Source: Amaranthus tricolor
Lineage: Eukaryota > Streptophyta > Magnoliopsida > Caryophyllales > Amaranthaceae
Assembly: GCF_026212465.1 (NCBI RefSeq)
Contig: NC_080048.1
Coordinates: 31,303,517 to 31,367,516 of the forward strand
DNA length: 64,000 nucleotides
Direction of reading: 5' to 3'
Both the position numbers and the translations under genes were made by a program. Numbering within the stretch: the first letter of the stretch is position 1; every line of letters starts with the position of its first letter. Positions 28,401-40,102 of this stretch are shown in pieces. Below the pieces are notes generated by a model that made no database searches, was not told where the DNA came from, and saw only the letters and a program-made list of their open reading frames with translations.

Positions 28401-29368
28401 TAGAGCTGTTCAAATGCCACCCGACCCGAAAATCCGAACCAAAATCGAAAGTTAACCGACCCGAAAACATGTTTCTTTTTTAGGTTGATCGAACCGACAT
28501 TATCCGAACCGAAGTTGCGCCCGAATCGATTTATGACCGAAAATCGTAAAATCGAACCCGAACTGCGACCGATTTTTAAAACCGACATATATCCGTTAAC
28601 CAAGATTACCCGAACCTAATAGTGATCGACCCAAGTCATGCCCGACCCGAATCATGCTCAAACCTGAACTTGATCCGGCTAAATCGACTTAATCCGAACA
28701 AATTTTTAATCGAAATGCTGTAAACCTGAACTAATTTTTAACATAGAGGTATGATCGACTCATATTCAATCATCTTATTAGTTAATCTAATAAAGTAATA
28801 GAAATTTTAATAAATTAAATTTTATAAATACATGGTTTCATATATTTAGAGTTAATAATCATTAGTCAATGTTTATTTAATTATTTTTAATCAATTTAGA
28901 TGAAAAATGATAAATTTTTAATTTTAATTTACAGTCAAACAAGTAAAAGTAACAAAGTATCACTAACTGATTTGCATTTTAACTATTTTGCCTTAAATAA
29001 GGGGAATCTTATCATCAACTAAAAAATGTCTAACAACTTAATCTAATATTGACTCGATCTATAGTAATTAGTAGCCGAATTCTACTGGAAAATAATACTC
29101 GAACCCGAACTGTACCCGGTAAAACCGAACCAATTATTAACCGATGACAGTCCGAGACCAATTGACTACTCGACACGAACTTCAACCGACACCGAACCGA
29201 TGCTAACCTGATAGCTCAAATAACTGATCTTCAACCGAACCGTGACTAACCAACCTAACCCGAGTGTGACCGCAGTAACACGCATCCAAAAAATAATCGA
29301 TCCGAAATACAACTGAACCGAATGACACCCGTCCGAAACCGACCCGATCACCCGAATGAACACCTCTA
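28401..29368. mobile_element. hAT-type MITE, 968 bp, perfect 8-bp TSD
   Basis: The TSD is CTCCTTTT at 28,393-28,400 and again at 29,369-29,376. Termini are TAGAGCTGTTCAAA on the left and, from the right, TAGAGGTGTTCATT, the TAGAGGTGTTCA type of plant hAT elements. Both arms are filled with CCGACCCGAA-like words (GGTCGGG in reverse). Open frames inside are low-complexity readings of those words. Confidence 0.88.
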
Positions 29369-29429
29369 CTCCTTTTAAAGGGAGGATTAGAGTAATGTGG
29401 TTAATTTTACCCCTAAAAAGCAAGAATCC

Positions 29430-29813
29430 TACATAGAAAAGAATATGAGTGACATCATTGCCTCAAGATTATTTGCATAAAAAACAACATTAGCAAAATT
29501 AGGTCTGAAACAATATAATAAATACAATGAATGAATAAATTGAGAATGCTCATTGAATGAGCAATTCCAAGATCTCGGATCAATATTAATTCGATCCGAG
29601 ATCTGGGAATTGGAATAAGTTCGGCAGTGGATCACGAAATCTTGGTGATCTTTTCTATCTAATGGGAAATCTTTCTACTCTTGCATGAATTCAATTTTCA
29701 TTTCATCCGGGAAAAGCCATCTTTTTCTCAACAATGTCTTTGTCATTTGATCTAATAGTGTTCCGTTAGATAGGAACAGATTTGATAAATACTGATAACT
29801 CTCGGATAACTTT
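29430..29813 (-). other. Plastid DNA insert (NUPT) with the ycf2 3' end
   Basis: The minus strand at 29,813-29,675 reads as the C-terminus of plastid Ycf2 ([16 protein letters not shown], then [20 protein letters not shown] and a stop). The sequence downstream of the stop, to about 29,430, looks like plastid intergenic DNA but is less certain. Only about 46 codons are present, so this is a non-functional nuclear copy of plastid DNA. Confidence 0.8.
29675..29813 (-). pseudogene. ycf2: ycf2 3'-terminal fragment, nuclear copy
   Basis: An open reading matching the last residues of Ycf2, ending in a TAG at 29,675-29,677 a few codons beyond the usual C-terminal Met. The 5' portion of ycf2 is absent; homology stops at about 29,813. 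Ycf2 is a large plastid protein tied to the inner-envelope protein import motor; this fragment cannot act in that way. Confidence 0.82.
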
Positions 29814-29924
29814 CGGACAAAATGAAGCGGGTAAAAAGTAACTAGACATTAGCGCAAGAAAGGCAACTGAAGAAGCTATTAATAATCTGAAACATGAATT
29901 TGGTGTCTTCAACTATTCATATCT

Positions 29925-30930
29925 CCTAGTTAGGTCCTCGGAGAGTTGCAGCTCACTCAAGTCGTTTTTAATTTGCTCAACCCACATTTTCTTTGGTCTT
30001 TTTCGACTTCTCTTACCCTCCACTATGATGTTTTCTATCCTTCTAACGGGAGAGTCGGGTGTCTTTAATTTCTTTATACATGTCTAAACCTTTTAACCTA
30101 TTTTCACGCATCTTAGCAGATAATGGTGCAATGCCTAACTTCTCTCTAAAACTCTGGTTCTTGATTCTATCCATCATTTTATTACCGCATATCCAACTCA
30201 GCATTTGGATTTCTGCTACCTCTATCTTTTGTTCATTAATTTTTTTAACGGCCAACACTCAGTCCCATACAGCAATGTTGGCCTGTAGAATTTATCACCT
30301 TTCAGTCTAATCAGGAACATCTTATCACATAACACTTCGGTAGCCGCTCACTGCTTAAGTGAACCCGTTTGTATACGATGTGTATCTCACTCAATCTCCC
30401 CATTACTCTGGATAATAGACCTTAAATACTTGAACTTGGTTGTACTAGTAACTACATCTTCTCCGATTTGTCACCTCTAGGTCATCATCTTGCTCTTTGC
30501 CACTAAAATTGCGTCTCAAATATGTTTTTTTGTATTTATACGCAGTCCTTTGCCTTCTAAACCTTCCCTCCATTCTTCTAATTTAGTAATAGCCTCTTCG
30601 CTAGTTTTCGCAAACAATACTATATCGTCAGCGAATAGCATGCACCACGACACAATTTTCCATACAGACTTGGAGAGCTCATCTATGATGACTGCAAATA
30701 GGAAGAACTTAGTGTCGATCCCTAATGTAACCCTACTCTAACTGGAAAAGACTTTGTAATCCCAATGGGTTTCTGTATGTTAGTTGGTGCTCCATCATAT
30801 ATGTCTGTAATGCTTCAATATGGCTCCACGAGATTCCCTTAGCCTTCAGGCTCTCCCAGATTATACATCACAGTATGCTACAATGACTAGCAATCAATCA
30901 AGTTCAATGTGATTTCTCCCTTATTATTGA
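29925..30930 (-). pseudogene. RTE-type LINE reverse transcriptase relic
   Basis: Minus-strand readings in shifting frames recover the C-terminal half of a plant RTE-like reverse transcriptase: SFPVRVGL (near 30,750), the catalytic CMLFADDIVLFAKT (near 30,630), EEWREGLEGKGLRINTKK, FKYLRSIIQSNGEIE, FYRPTLLYGTECWP (near 30,280), MRENRLKG, and the terminal RPKKMWVEQIKNDL (near 29,985). Every segment carries frameshifts or stops. The N-terminal endonuclease is missing (5' truncated). The + strand open frames at 30,059-30,741 are antisense shadows. Confidence 0.9.
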
Positions 30931-30960
30931 ATGGTAACGTATCCCTTCTATCCATAAAGA

Positions 30961-31519
30961 TCAAAATCAAATTAGTACAAAGTACCTACCCATATGAATA
31001 AAAAATGTTACAATGGATATCGAGGGTCAAATAACAATAAATTCAATGTTAAATATAGTAAACACACTTATATCTCATTTAGCTTCTCCTTGCACATGCA
31101 ATAATTCAACACCTACAACTCTAACTACTTCAACCCCTTGACATAATACATGTTTGTAGAAACAAATTCAATGTTGGGGACGAATGTTTATATAGGCTCC
31201 CCTAGATCTAGATTTCAAATCTCTTTTGTGAGACAATGGAATCAGGGTTTTATATCTAGCAACTTTGGGCTTAGAGGTGTCTGTTGGGCAAACTCCTCCC
31301 TACTTGTTGTTGCACTCATTGGTTTCTCCGTAACGTCCTCATTTGCTTGACACTCCTCAAATGTGTTATTGCTTATGTAACAGTTCATAGAATGTGCTGA
31401 TAGACGCCAATCATTCAGCATTATTAAATATTTTTTAACTGAAAAAACACTTCGTACTCAGTCACATTAAATTTATTGTTCTCTTTTGTGCTTATATACA
31501 TCAACCCTCTTGCAATAGA
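30961..31519. other. Intergenic, no gene seen
   Basis: AT-rich. A 66-codon open frame at 31,150-31,350 has no recognisable features. Confidence 0.35.
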
Positions 31520-31544
31520 CACTAGTGAAAAAAATCTTATTTGC

Positions 31545-31812
31545 TGCGATATGCTGCGGTTTTTTTAATACGCAGCATAAAATAGGATGAAAAAACAAGG
31601 GAAAAAAAAATTAGGTTATATGTTGCAGTTACTGTGAACCGCAGCATATAAGGTATTCTTTGTTTTTAAAAAAAATAAAAAATACCTTATATGCTGCGGT
31701 TCTCAGAAAAGTGCAGCATATAAGGTATTTTTTAATTTTTTAAATAAAAAAGAATACCTTATATGTTGCGGTTCTCAGAAAAGTACAGTGAACCGCAACA
31801 TATAAGGTGTGT
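31545..31812. repeat. Left subterminal repeat array of the CACTA element
   Basis: At least six copies of a word close to TATATGCTGCGGTT, in alternating orientation, form nested hairpins such as ACCTTATATGCTGCGG facing GCAGCATATAAGGT. Such arrays are the expected binding sites of the element-encoded TNPA-type protein. Confidence 0.8.
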
Positions 31813-32763
31813 TTTATTTATTTATTTTTTTAAAAAACGCGCCTCTATAGTCTTCTTGAATACGTATTAGCTTAAACCCACGAAAAACCCTCTACTGTAT
31901 TGCTTCTTGTTCACTGTTATATTCTCCTAAACTCACGAAAAACCCTCTACTGCTTCTTGTTTCTTATCGTTCTTCATCATCATTCATCATCTTTTGCTTA
32001 AACCCACAAAAAAATCTGCTGCTTCTTCATCGTTCTTCGCATACATTCTTGATCATCTTCTTCGTTCTTCGTTGTTCTTATCAACCCACGAAAAATTTCT
32101 CATTGTTGACTTCTTCAAGTTCTCAAACCCACGAAATTTGGGTTTAGGTCTTATTCTTCTTCAAGGTAAAATTTTTTTAAGTTTATTTTAAGTTGTTCAA
32201 GCTTCATTGTGTTTTAGGGCTTAGTTTTTTTTATACTAATTGTGATTTTTTTTCATTGTATAGGTTACACAATCCAAAATCCACGAAAATTCAAGTTATA
32301 ATTTTCATTTTGATTTTATTTGATATTTTTATGTGTTTATATATTTGATATTATAATTAGTTTGTTGATTATTTTTTAAGTTTTACATTTTTTTTAAGTT
32401 CTTCAAGTTCTTAATTTAAGTTCTTTAAATTGTTTAATTTTTAAGTTTTACATTTTTTCAAGTTGTTGTTATAATTAGTTGTTAATTTTTTTGATGCATG
32501 TGTTTTATTTACTTGTGCATGTAGTTTGTTAATTAATTATGTATGTAGTTTACTTATGTATGCATGTAGTCTAATTAATTATGTATGTAGTTTACTTATG
32601 TATGAATAATCACAATGATTTAATTATGTATGTACTTTATTAATTAATTAAAATATACATAATTTGAATAATAGAGTAAATTTGGGTTAACTTGGGTTAA
32701 GTATATATATACTTATGTATGTAATGTGTATTAATTTTGTTTTGAATTAATTAATTACACTTA

Positions 32764-33026
32764 GGATGACAAAAGATCGTTCTTGGATGTATGGAAGCAT
32801 TGAATCGTCAGAATTTATTGATGGCGTATTAGAATTTTGTAGTATTGACGGTAAACATCAAGTTAGGACGGGGAGAGTTGGTTTTTATTGCCCATGTATC
32901 AAGTGTGGCAAATATTATAAATATAGACACAAAATTGAATACAAAGTTTTACGGCTTATTTTTGTATATATTGTAGTTTTGTTACTATATCTAATAAACA
33001 TCCATGTAACCCTAACGTTAATTTAG
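32764..33026 (+). pseudogene. CACTA transposase-associated domain fragment
   Basis: An ATG-initiated frame reads MTKDRSWMYGSIESSEFIDG, then VLEFCSIDG, then a Cys-containing segment (FYCPCIKCGKY). This is the N-terminal Transpos_assoc domain that precedes TNPD-type transposases (W-M-Y, EF..GV..F, CPC..C). After about 55 codons the resemblance stops and the frame ends at 33,026. No catalytic transposase region is visible downstream, so the gene is truncated. Confidence 0.8.
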
Positions 33027-33529
33027 AATTAGAGATAAAACACCAAGTAGAAATCGTTCATATAGGTTCATCATTTACCATTGTTCTTACTTATAATAAT
33101 GGAGAAAAACAAACCAAAAAAATCAAATTGAACTAACCATTTCAATTGACTAGCTTTTGCAAATGTTAAAACAGTTAAACTCCAATAAGTCATACATTGA
33201 TTTCACAAATTTTTGTATCAATTTAAACGAGAAATTCAGAAACACAAATTACACATAACTTGAATTCAAACACCAATAAGTCAAGATTAACATACCTAGT
33301 CATTAGCGGATCGGACCATTACGGGTAGCGGACCATCATCGGAGTAAACCTGGTGTTATACACCCCTTGGCTTATAACAAATTAATAAATATCCTTAAAT
33401 CTGATAAAGGGGGAATACGGGAATAATTATATGAAAGCATACTTTAACACCCACGGCCTTATACATCAAACCACTTATTCAAAAACACCATAACAAAATG
33501 AAATTACAGTGAGCGAGAAAGAACCAAAA

Positions 33530-34990
33530 CCTCCTTGAAATTACTCGTGCAATCATTATTAAGTCCGAAGTACCTACTTCAAGTTGTTGCCACCACAGCA
33601 TTACTGGCTAACCGTCTTTCCACAAGAAAACATAAGTTCAATACTCTAACTGATACCCTAGCCAATCATATAGAGTCTTTGGGTGTACGATTTTTGTTCA
33701 TATACCAAAAAATTAAAAAAATAAAAAAAAAAAAAAAAAAAAAAAAGAAACTTGATCTATGTGCTGTGAAGTGTGTTTTAATGGGATATGGGATTGGAAA
33801 ATGAGATATCGGTGTTTTGACCCTATGTATATCACCATGGTCTATGACTTTCAAGAAACTTAATTCTTTTTTAAAACTCACCCTTGTGGTTAGGAGAGAA
33901 TTAAATAGACTTAGTAAGTTGTTATTTAAGTCAAAATTTGGTAGAACCTGAATCCATTACGCTAAACGAGCTAGTGGCAAAGCCGTTTGTGTCTGCTTCT
34001 ATACATTGGCATCCCAACCTAGAAGGTAACACTCTAGAGATTCTCCCTACCAAAGCTCTTGAGGTAAGTCCTTGAAACAGACACTATAATTGATATTGAT
34101 GATAGTATTCTTTAAGTATCGAAAGAAATGGCTCCTATAATGCTCCCCAACTATAGTTGGAGAATACAAAGTAGGTGCAATGTAAGCTTCCCTCTCGAAT
34201 CACTTAAGGAATACCACTAAAATGCTTTTCTAGAAGGAGAATTGCAAGAAGAGATTAACATGCATGGAAGCACCACCAAGTTTCGACAAATAATTCAAGA
34301 AGAGTAAGGAATATAGGTCAAGGAAAGCTTTATATGGTCTTAAATAGTCTCCTAGAGCTTGATTCCGTAAGTTCGCAAAAGTGATGAAAAGTATGGGTAT
34401 CACCAAACTAATTGTAATCAGACACTATGCCTCAAGAGGAGGATTGCTGACATATCTCATAATTTATGTAGTACTATGTTAATTATTGGAAGTAATACTG
34501 AAAATATAAAAGATTTAAAAGGAAAATTGTTCAGAGAATTTGAAATGAAAGATCTTGGAAGGAATTCAGGTGTTCAAGTCTAAGTATTATCAAAGAAAAT
34601 ATGTGCTTAACTTATTAATTAGCAAAAACTAAGATGATTAATTGCAAGTCAGCTAATACACCAATTTAAGTAAATTATGCTCCACATATGACTGAATGAG
34701 CACAGCTAGCAGACAAACGGAAATATTAATGACTAGTTGGTTGGAATACGTATCTCCCTGGCTCAACCAGACCAGAAATTTGTTATGTAGTTGGTGTTAT
34801 AAGTCAATTCATGCATAATCCTCAAGAAAATCATATGAATGCAGCCCTTCGTATTATCAGGTGCTTAAAAGGAACTAATGGGATTTTGGTATGGTTTACA
34901 GGGATGGTTTATAGCATATTGTAGCACTGTAGCTGGGATTCAGATGTACCACAAATCTTTATTTCTTTTGTAATCTTGAAGTTCTTACAT
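33530..34990 (+). pseudogene. Ty1/copia integrase-RT relic
   Basis: Fragments in changing frames and in correct copia order: integrase tail words (ALLANRLSTRKHKFNT near 33,590; KCVLMGYG near 33,770; RYRCFDPMYITMVYDF near 33,810), then RT words (NAFLEGELQEEINM near 34,225; FEMKDLG near 34,540; STRPEICYVVGVISQFMHNP near 34,770; ALRIIRCLKGTNG near 34,850). A poly-A run at 33,726-33,746 interrupts the integrase part. It is highly degenerate and no LTR was found. It lies inside the CACTA interval, presumably as a later insertion. Confidence 0.85.
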
Positions 34991-35947
34991 CAATAGACTA
35001 AGAGTTTCTTACTTATACATCTTAAACATTTGAATTCCTAGTTAATTAGTTATTTGTAAAAAATATTATTTTTAGTTAGTAATTATAGAATAAAAATAAT
35101 TTTAACAAAAATTATTGATTAAAATAAAATACAAATGGAAAATAAATAAAAAATAATTGATTAATGGTTTTTAATCCCAAATGAAACAAATAGTAGAAAT
35201 ACGAGAAAGTACATAGAGCAATGATAATCAAGTTGATTCAGCACACATATAAAAATAAATTCCCGAAATTTCCATTTAACCAATTAATAATCCAAATTGA
35301 TTTTCGAGTAATTCCCTAAGCATAGAAGAAAGTATTTATTTAGTATGGAAATTACACCAACATGGAATAGTTAATTAACTACTTTCATAGAATGGCGTGA
35401 ATTAGTAGTTTTGGGCATAACAATGGTCAATTATACCTTCTTGAATGTCTCTTATTTAATAATTTTGTCATAAACTTAGAAGATTGGCAGTATCTTGGTG
35501 GTGCACGCCATATCTTTTTGTTTATTACAATCTTGTTATATTATTTTTTAAGCCACTTCTACAAATGAAGAAACTCTTGTTTGTTTTCTAGAGTGATATT
35601 TTTAAAGCCTAAATGAGAAAAAGAAAGGTAAAGAAATGAATATATAATTAGCATCCAACAAAGTTACAAAAGCCAAAAAGGTAACTAAATGTAGATAAAA
35701 GAAAGTGGGAAAGTGACAAAAAGTAAATACAATATTATTATTAATAAACTATAAATACGTCATGTCAAAACAAATCTGATAATCGATATTCACCCAATTT
35801 TATAACCGAATTTAATTTGATTCGACTAAAAAATAAATTTATAATTATGTGAAAATCAATATGGACACTAAACTTGAATTTAAATCGTTCTGAAACACCT
35901 GACCCGAAATTAATCAGATAATATAATCCAAATAAACACCTAAAATA
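34991..35947. other. No gene seen (inside the CACTA interval)
   Basis: AT-rich, with no bounded repeat recognised. Confidence 0.35.
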
Positions 35948-36162
35948 CCACTCCATCCATCCCACTATCAAATTCTTATTCTTTTTTACACTGTATTATC
36001 TTAATTGCTAATATTTTTAATCCAACATAATTATAATATTAATACAATTAAATTGAAATGAATTAAATAAGATTTCATTTAACTATATTTTATATATAAA
36101 TTAAAAATAAAATTAAATAGTGTAAAAAATATAAACGAGAAGATGATAGTGGATGGTGAGAG
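35948..36162. mobile_element. Stowaway-type MITE
   Basis: TA flanks at 35,946-35,947 and 36,163-36,164. The left end contains CTCCATCCATCCCACTATCA and the reversed right end reads CTCTCACCATCCACTATCAT. The interior GAATTAAATAAGATTTCATT block is shared with the 16,594 copy. Confidence 0.7.
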
Positions 36163-38001
36163 TATTTAGAAAAGAAACGTAATCACTAACCATACACATC
36201 ATGCATTTAATGTAATGATTCTCCCTAACATAAACTTTTAAACATAAAAGAATGTTGCCAGATTCTTTACTAAGCCTTTGTCTTCACTTGTTTGGTTAAG
36301 ATTTAGACCATCCACATTTAGTGATTCTTTAAAGTTGAAATTATTTTCAATATTATACTTAATTAATTCAATTTTAATATAAAGAAGTATCCTTGTTCTC
36401 GGTTAAATTCTGTTCAAATATACTCAATTTAATTTAGCTTAGATTAAAATTCAATTCAATTTAGCTTAGACTATTTGCTTAATTCAATTCAAATCCTATT
36501 GGTTCAATTAATTTAGTTTCGTTCATTTTTGCTATGTTATCATTTTAAAGTTAAATTTGTAACTTTAAGATTGTAAGCAAAACACTTAATTAAAATTATA
36601 AGTGATCACTTTAAAACAGTAAGTATACCATCGATCATTCCAATAAAAATGGTCTCATCATAAGACCGTTTCTTTTAGAATTAGTGTTTTAAATAAGTTC
36701 AACACAAATTATTGTGAGAAACTATTTCTCGGAGAGATGCATTACATATACAGGCTAAATAATACTTTTAATACAACTTAAAGAGAATATAAAAAAGTTG
36801 GCTTCATATTTTAAGAAACCGGCTGTAAGTTGAGTTAATGAGAATTGGGCATAAATATAGTTGCATTTTGTCAATGAACAATAAACTTAGCTTCAAAAGT
36901 ATAGTTTTTTGTTATAAAGAGTATGCATTAGGTGTAAAAAAATGTTATTGTACACCAAATGTTCGAGGGTGACTTAATTAGATAAATAAGTCGCTTTTAC
37001 AATAAAAGAGGGTTACTTTGAATATGAAAATAAAATACTCAATTAAAGGCAAAATATATAGATTTTTAAAGACAGAAAGTGTCAATCAAGCAATAACCAA
37101 CGAAATTTTTTCTTATTCATTGGAATGTTCATTAATGATTATAATTAAGGTAGCTACATTTAGTAGTATGATTCTTTTGATTAACGTTAATGTCACCGGT
37201 TTAAATCTGGTCTTATTATTAATGATATAATATACAACTATATCTATTTAATCAAAGAATAAGTTCGTCAATACTTAGTTGATATTGTATTAAAGTTAAT
37301 GCTATGAATTTGATTCTTATCGTGTCATGTCATACAATATAATAAAAGGGTTATAAAATGATAAATGCTAATATCTTAAAATCTTGTCAAATCAATAATC
37401 ATCAACAAAATATACTAATCAAGAAATAACTTGAAATACGTGTCACACTATCATTAAAAAACTTTTCCGCCATTTTTCTATTTTGGCAGGTAAACTCTTG
37501 ATATTTGACTTGATATTTAGGAAAATAATCAACTCATCAAAACAAGTAATATTTGTTGATTGACTATAACTATATTTGATGATCTATTGAAATTTTAAAT
37601 ACTATATTTCCTTATATAAACTAAAAAAAATTATATACATGTAAATCTTTATTTTAACTTAGATAATTAATCATCATGATATAATGAATAAGCTAATAAA
37701 TTTTGTTATTCTTTCAACTAAATCCTCACTCCTATCTAATATAGTTGAAGACTTTGTAAATTTTGTTTGACTCAATTATCAATAATTATTATAAGTATAT
37801 GTTTTAATATTGTTGTATAGTAAATTATTTATTCACTTTGATAATGATGTCATAACATATAAATATTTATTAATTAAGTTTATGTTGTAAATGAATTAAT
37901 TTTATAAAATAATATTATTATTCATATCAGTAAATATTTATAGCATTCGTGTTTTACACGGGAATCTATTTAGTGTATTAATTCAATCAAAGAATAAGTT
38001 G
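36163..38001. other. No gene seen (inside the CACTA interval)
   Basis: AT-rich, with no convincing coding sequence. Near 36,400-36,540 there is a run of loosely repeated TTCAATTTAATTTAGCTTAG-like words. Confidence 0.35.
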
Positions 38002-38281
38002 TGTCAAGAAACCAACTCAATCAAAAGCTTAAGCTGATGGTTGAGGCCCCGGGATATGTTATATACTCTAACACGCCCTCTCACACGAGAGCCCTTTGGG
38101 CTTGAAGTGTGGATGCGACACAAGCCCTCTTCATTCCTGGCGCTGAATATTCAACTTTAAATGACGGGTGGTTTAGATTCAAACTCGTGACCTCTTGTTT
38201 CACTAGCTTCTGATACTATATTAAGGAACCAACTCAACCAAAAGCTTAAGCTGATGGTTGAAGCCTCAAGATATGTTATCA
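38002..38281 (-). mobile_element. Miniature LTR element (TRIM/SMART-like), 280 bp
   Basis: Read on the minus strand, two direct repeats flank a short core. The 3' copy (38,073-38,002) starts TGTTAGAGTATATAACATAT and ends TTGACA. The 5' copy (38,281-38,219) starts TGATAACATATC and lacks part of the first bases. Both share a block beginning CAACCATCAGCTTAAGC. Directly after the 5' repeat is TAGTATCAGAAGC (38,218-38,206), close to TGGTATCAGAGC, the site complementary to the initiator methionine tRNA. There is no coding capacity. A related copy is at 51,010-51,155. Confidence 0.7.
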
Positions 38282-38695
38282 TCATTCTATATACTAAAGT
38301 AAAGACCATCTAGTGACATGTGTCATTCTCTGGTAAAAAATTTTCTCCCTCAAATTAGCTTCTCACATACACTTTCTTATAACTTTATTGTAACTTTCAT
38401 GACAAGATTACTATATATTAATGCATACAATTGCAATAAGTTTACTATTAATTTTTCCTATTTAAGATTAAGGAGATTTATACCTTTATATGCTTTGGAA
38501 TATTATATGTGATTTTAGTTAGATTGAAAACAAATTTTCTTCCCTTTATATGCATTGAAATCTTATATGTGATTTTAGTAAGATTGAAAATAAATTTTCT
38601 ATTTAAGATTTATCTTCTATATATCAATACAAATTAGTGTAACATTTTCTAGCTCTAAATTGAGTATGCCTCTTTATTTATACTGTATATTATAT

Positions 38696-39680
38696 TATTA
38701 GTCATCATTCTATGTACTAAAATGTTTACTAAATGAGGTTGATAAATAACTTTATCGAGTAAGGGGCTAATTGCAAAAATAGTTGTCTTCTATTGTGAAG
38801 CAAAGATAAAAGAGGTCAAACAGAAATAAATAAACATATTATTATTAAAAATGAAATGGGTAACTCAAGGCTTAAAGATATTCAAATAAGGTAAGCAGCA
38901 AAGTGAAGGTGTATAAAATATCGTAATTTGCAAAATTATGAATTTCATATCATTCCTATTTATCAGTACTCGGAAATAAATATTGCGTTCAAAAGAAAAG
39001 TCCTCCTAGTAAAAAGAAAGGCAAATGAGATAAAATTGTAATTTGATAATTTTGCTACATTTGAAATTCTTCTTTATATTTAAAAATATTACTATGCGAA
39101 AATTCATTAAAGTATATCAATAACTTAAGTTAATTATATTTCTCCAAGTACTTAGTGATTGAAAAAGTGTCATTTAAAATTAAGGGACCTTTCTTTAGCA
39201 TATTGTATGATATGATATGATGACTTTACTGTCTTTGTCTCACTTGGTTTGAGCATATTTTCAAATATATTAATCGATGTCGAAATGCATTTTGTTGTGC
39301 ATAATTAAAAATTATAAAAAGTTGATATTAATAAATTGCATTGTAATGAATCAATTAAGATAAATTAGTCATCATTTTATATACTAAAATATATACTAAA
39401 TGAGGTTGATAAATAATTTTATCGAGTAAGTGGCTTATTGCAAAAATAGTTGTCTTCTATTGCGAAGTAAAGAGGTCAACCAAAAATAAATAAGAAATGG
39501 GGAATTCAAAGGCTTAAAGCTATTCAAATAAGGTGAGCAGCAAAATGAAGGTGTATAAAATGGCGTCATTTGCAAGATTATGAATTTCATACACCAACCC
39601 TATTTATCTGTACATGGAAATAAATGTTGCATTCAAAAAAAGTCCTCCTAGAAAAGAGAAAGGCAAATGAAATATTATAG
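38696..39680. repeat. Duplicated block, about 330 bp, two direct copies
   Basis: 38,696-39,045 and 39,364-39,680 are direct copies at about 85-90% identity by eye, with several small indels, sharing runs such as AAATGAGGTTGATAAATAA and TGCAAAAATAGTTGTCTTCT. Both start at TTAGTCATCATT. The spacer is about 320 bp. Non-coding. Confidence 0.8.
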
Positions 39681-39844
39681 CCTATTAACATATTATTATT
39701 AGGGTCAACATATTATCTGCAAAGCAAAATAAGTATATATCTTGTGTATCTACTCTATTATATATTTGTTTATTAAAATTCTTCTTCGATTGTGTATATT
39801 GGTGGTGATTATTATGCATTGGATTATTTTAATAAAAAAAAACC

Positions 39845-40090
39845 AAAAAAAATATGGGCTATATGATGCGGTTTTAGGGGAACCACAACATATAGTCTTC
39901 TTTCTTTTATAAAAAAAAAAAAGGCGGGGGGACTATATCCTGCGGTTCCCCTAGAACTGCAGCATATAGTGGTGTTATATGTTGCGTTTTGAACCCCAAC
40001 ACTTGTTAAGGGGACATTTGCTGCTAGCAAAAGTGCTTGAAATTAAAATCGTAGCATATAATGGTCATTAAATCACAACATATATGCATT
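39845..40090. repeat. Right subterminal repeat array of the CACTA element
   Basis: Alternating copies of CTATATGATGCGGTT-like and AACCACAACATATAG-like words, including a hairpin made by GGTTCCCCTAGAACTGCAGC. They match the left array at 31,545-31,812 and support pairing of the two ends. Confidence 0.75.
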
Positions 40091-40102
40091 TTTCCACTAG
40101 TA

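Larger units (their letters stand above)
31520..40102 (+). mobile_element. Probable CACTA (En/Spm) element, 8.6 kb, heavily decayed
   Basis: The left end is CACTAGTGAAAAAA. The right end read in reverse is TACTAGTGGAAAAA, with the first base mutated from the expected C. Both ends carry arrays of the same subterminal word (ATATGCTGCGGTT and its complement). A CACTA transposase-associated domain starts 1.25 kb inside the left end. The 3-bp flanks (AGA and AAT) do not match, so either the TSD has decayed or the ends belong to two related copies. The interior also holds a copia relic, a MITE, a miniature LTR element and a duplicated block. Confidence 0.65.

Noticed and set aside
29675..29813. Functional plastid gene
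   Set aside because: Only the last codons of ycf2 are present, within nuclear transposon-rich DNA.
30059..30741. Two + strand frames of 83 codons each
   Set aside because: Antisense shadows of the minus-strand LINE reverse transcriptase relic.
33535..33804. 89-codon + strand frame ending in poly-Lys as a host gene
   Set aside because: Its first part and its end read as copia integrase tail; the Lys run is a poly-A insertion.
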